A stretch of DNA of 64,000 bases from Euryhalocaulis sp050486445 (GTDB lineage: Bacteria; Pseudomonadota; Alphaproteobacteria; Caulobacterales; Maricaulaceae): positions 1 through 64,000 of the forward strand of contig JBJHDH010000015.1 in the NCBI GenBank assembly GCA_050486445.1, written 5' to 3'. Shown one piece after another: positions 61,949 to 64,000 of this stretch. The translations under genes were made by a program, and so were the position numbers. The notes under the pieces are model-generated. The model had not been told where the DNA came from. It did not search any database and worked only from the letters and a program-made list of their open reading frames with translations. Positions within the stretch are counted from its first letter, which is position 1, and each line of letters opens with the position of its first letter.

Positions 61949-63502
61949 TCACTCGCAAGCATAGGTTCCGTCGGCCTGGCCCGTGGGCAAGGCCGGCCAG
62001 GCGCAGAGATTCCAGGACGGGCCGTCGCCCGCGTTCGCCGCCGGGATTTCCTCCGGCGCCGCGCCGGTCAGCACCCAGGATTCCAGCGCGCCGAGCCAGT
62101 CCACCTCGTCCGGGCCTGGCCCGCCGCGGCAGTGATTGACGCCCGGCGCGAGAAAGAGACGCACATGATCCTCCGCGCCCGGCGTCGCGCTCAGCGCCGC
62201 CTCGTAATAGGTGACAGTGGCGCGCGGGCTGGGGCCGGCGTCATTCATGCCATGCCAGAGGATGAGCCTGCCGCCGCGCGCGGCAAATTCGCCGAGGTCC
62301 GGGTCTTCCGCCTCATAGGTTTCCGCCATCCAGCTTTCGCGCACGCGCGCCGTCATCGCCGGGGTGAAATTGGCCATGTTGAAATCCGGGTCGCCCAGCA
62401 GCGGACCGCGGAAAGCGTAGAGACCGCCGCTGCCGGAATAGGGGTCGGCATTTTCGCTGGCGGCGAGGAAGGTGGCGCGCACGCCGGTGGCCAGCGGCTG
62501 GTTTTCCCAGCCCAGCTCGCTGCCGCGTTCTACCGGCCAGGCGGCGACTGCGCCGTCGGGCGTGAGCTGGCCTTCATAAATGCGGGTGAGCGCATCGGCC
62601 TGGGCGCGGGTCAGGCAGGTATCTTTCGGCTCGCCCTCGCAGATCAGCGAACGCGGATCGAAATCGCAGGCGCGCGGATCGCGCAGGATGCCGTCCTCGG
62701 CGCCGTCCGCCGCGTCGCAGGCCGCCATCACCGCGCGATTGACCAGTTGCAGATGCGCGGGGCGCAGACGCCCCTCGCCGGTGAAAGCCTGAGTGCGCAA
62801 CGCCGCGCTGGTCTGGGTCTGCAACGTGTAGACCGGCGCGCCGGCGATGACGCCGTCATAGTCGGCGGGATAGCGCTGCGCCTCCATCAGGCCCATGCGC
62901 CCGCCGGTGGAACAGCCGAGATACAGCGCCTTGTCATGCGCGCGGCCGTAAAACGCCTCGGCGACATCCTTGCCGCGCGCGGTCATCAGATGGATGGCGC
63001 GGTGCGAGAAATCCTCGAACTTCGTTTCGTTCAGCGAGCCGTCCGGGTTCAGCGCCCAGGATTCCGGATTGAACGGCGGGCCGCTGGCGCCGGCGTCTGT
63101 CTGCATGGTGGCGTAGTTGCGCGCCAGCCCGTCGCGCGCGGCCAGCAGCGTGACATTGCCCAGCCAGCCGCCGCCGCCAAGGCCCAGAACATGGCCGTTC
63201 CACTCCACCGGCAGACGATAGACCATGCCGATCTCCGAGCCCGGAACGGCGCGGACCGTGGCCGTGACCTCGCAATATGGCGGCAGGCCCTCTTCATCCG
63301 CGACGATGTGCGCGCCCGTCACCTGCGTATCGGCGATGCGGGCGGAGAGCATGGTGGCGCAGCGGCCGTCATCGCCCTCGCTGAGCTGGGCCAGCGCCGC
63401 GCCGGAGCCGCCGGCCGCGAGACCGGCCGAAAGCGCGGCCAGCGCCGCGCCGCGCAGGATGCCGCGCTTCACATTTATGTGTTGCGTTATTGCGCGGGTC
63501 AT
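61949..63502 (-). CDS. Tannase/feruloyl-esterase family hydrolase
   Basis: A 517-residue secreted protein with a signal peptide (ending near GAALAQ). It has the catalytic Ser in LGCSTGGRMG, Asp in HGMNDAGPSP and His in GVNHCRGG. The Cys next to the Ser and the Cys after the His form the disulfide-linked CS-D-HC motif typical of tannases and feruloyl esterases. It should hydrolyse an ester of a plant-type or aromatic carboxylic acid; the real substrate is unknown. The start at 63502 opens into the signal peptide. A longer frame from 63679 is rejected. Confidence 0.85.
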   Translation of the reverse strand: MTRAITQHINVKRGILRGAALAALSAGLAAGGSGAALAQLSEGDDGRCATMLSARIADTQVTGAHIVADEEGLPPYCEVTATVRAVPGSEIGMVYRLPVEWNGHVLGLGGGGWLGNVTLLAARDGLARNYATMQTDAGASGPPFNPESWALNPDGSLNETKFEDFSHRAIHLMTARGKDVAEAFYGRAHDKALYLGCSTGGRMGLMEAQRYPADYDGVIAGAPVYTLQTQTSAALRTQAFTGEGRLRPAHLQLVNRAVMAACDAADGAEDGILRDPRACDFDPRSLICEGEPKDTCLTRAQADALTRIYEGQLTPDGAVAAWPVERGSELGWENQPLATGVRATFLAASENADPYSGSGGLYAFRGPLLGDPDFNMANFTPAMTARVRESWMAETYEAEDPDLGEFAARGGRLILWHGMNDAGPSPRATVTYYEAALSATPGAEDHVRLFLAPGVNHCRGGPGPDEVDWLGALESWVLTGAAPEEIPAANAGDGPSWNLCAWPALPTGQADGTYACE

Positions 63503-63611
63503 CGTCGTCGCCTCCTCCCCCCAGAGCCTGCGATGGAAAAAGCCTAGCGCAGCGGAGCGGAGCGCGCCAACGTCATGCGCTGCGCCAACTGTATGTGCTT
63601 GCTGGATGCGC

Positions 63612-64000
63612 TTATTGGGCGCGGCGGGCGAGGATCGCGGCCCGGTCGTCAATCGCATCCAAGAGCAGCGCGCCGTCATCGGCGATGCGGAAGCGGGCGA
63701 CGGAATCCAGCGCAGCGAAAAAGCGGCGCTCCTGCTCCATGATCGCTTCGGCGCAGGCGCGGCGCCCCGAGGCCGCCGGGCTGAAATCCAGGCTCTCGCC
63801 GGTCAGCGTATAGCTGGCCGTGTAGGGATTGCAGGAACCTTCACCCGACAGGCGGCCATCGGCGCCGAAATCCAGCGTGGCGCGCGCATTGTCGATGACT
63901 CCGGCGCCGCCAATGTCTTCGACGATCCATTCCCCCGCCAGCAGCGCGGCGGGTTCGCCGCCGCAGCCCGAAAGCGTCTCCCCCTCGCGCGTCACGGTGA
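63612..64000 (-). CDS. META-domain (HslJ-like) protein, N-terminus cut by window edge
   Basis: The frame is open to the right edge, so the start is outside. What is seen (about 129 residues) begins VTREGETLSGCGGEPAALL, probably the end of a preceding domain, and continues with a META domain: GEWIVEDIGG, LDFGADGRLSGEGSCNPYTAS and YTLTGESLDFSPAASGRRAC. META/HslJ proteins are envelope proteins linked to heat-shock, motility or antibiotic response; the biochemical role is unknown. Confidence 0.75.
   Translation of the reverse strand, partial: TVTREGETLSGCGGEPAALLAGEWIVEDIGGAGVIDNARATLDFGADGRLSGEGSCNPYTASYTLTGESLDFSPAASGRRACAEAIMEQERRFFAALDSVARFRIADDGALLLDAIDDRAAILARRAQ

Overview
The window is a gene-dense, high-GC chromosomal segment of an alphaproteobacterium, most likely from the Caulobacterales/Maricaulales/Hyphomonadales group. 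The evidence is a CtrA cell-cycle regulator with an Ala-Ala-type C-terminus, a CtrA-type box upstream of ftsZ, a circularly permuted two-piece tmRNA whose tag closely resembles the Caulobacter one, the alpha-type SspB adaptor, bactofilin with an M23 peptidase, and a Caulobacter-like sphingolipid (ceramide) gene set. No rRNA or tRNA gene, CRISPR array, prophage or transposase was found.

Layout. 0-2 kb: a LysM lipoprotein cut by the left edge, and a Sel1-repeat protein. 2-6.3 kb: four-gene ceramide operon (serine palmitoyltransferase, dedicated acyl carrier protein, ceramide reductase, acyl-ACP synthetase). 6.5-7.5 kb: DUF2147 and MAPEG proteins. 7.6-15.8 kb: a ten-gene SUF iron-sulfur assembly operon headed by an IscR-type regulator, with a 2OG-oxygenase-like gene and a small membrane protein inserted between sufB and sufC; a near-consensus type-1 IscR site lies upstream. 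16-25.5 kb: hydrolase, SDR, quinone-reductase-like protein, anmK, tyrS, a large AsmA-like protein, peroxiredoxin. 25.6-32.5 kb: envelope block (M23 peptidase, bactofilin, prfB with a programmed frameshift, PBP1A, amidase). 33-41.3 kb: RNase E, DegP-type protease, DUF2065, HflC, HflK, DHFR, thymidylate synthase. 41.3-44.7 kb: permuted ssrA followed by sspB, a K+/H+ antiporter and a TMEM165-type Mn exporter. 44.7-47.0 kb: a repeat-rich accessory patch. 47-52.2 kb: uvrD, ctrA, fliI, fliJ. 52.5-61.4 kb: ligA, recN, bamD, lpxC, ftsZ, murI. The right end has two secreted proteins and a META-domain gene cut by the edge.

How the parts connect. ssrA and sspB are adjacent: the tmRNA adds the degradation tag and SspB delivers tagged proteins to ClpXP. 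CtrA, encoded here, probably acts at its own promoter and at ftsZ, where TTAA boxes and GANTC (CcrM) sites are visible. PBP1A, AmiC, the M23 peptidase, bactofilin, AnmK, MurI, FtsZ and the LysM lipoprotein make this a cell-wall-rich stretch. IscR probably senses Fe-S status and controls the SUF operon.

Most unusual parts. In the 44.7-47.0 kb patch, a DUF559 (Vsr-like) nuclease gene sits exactly between two inverted copies of a two-hairpin repeat. Beside it are an AT-rich, apparently frameshifted membrane-protein gene, a duplicated fragment of the uvrD 3' end, and one copy of a 148-bp dispersed element whose partner is near 19 kb. All coordinates, alignments and motif calls were made by eye; no database search was possible.
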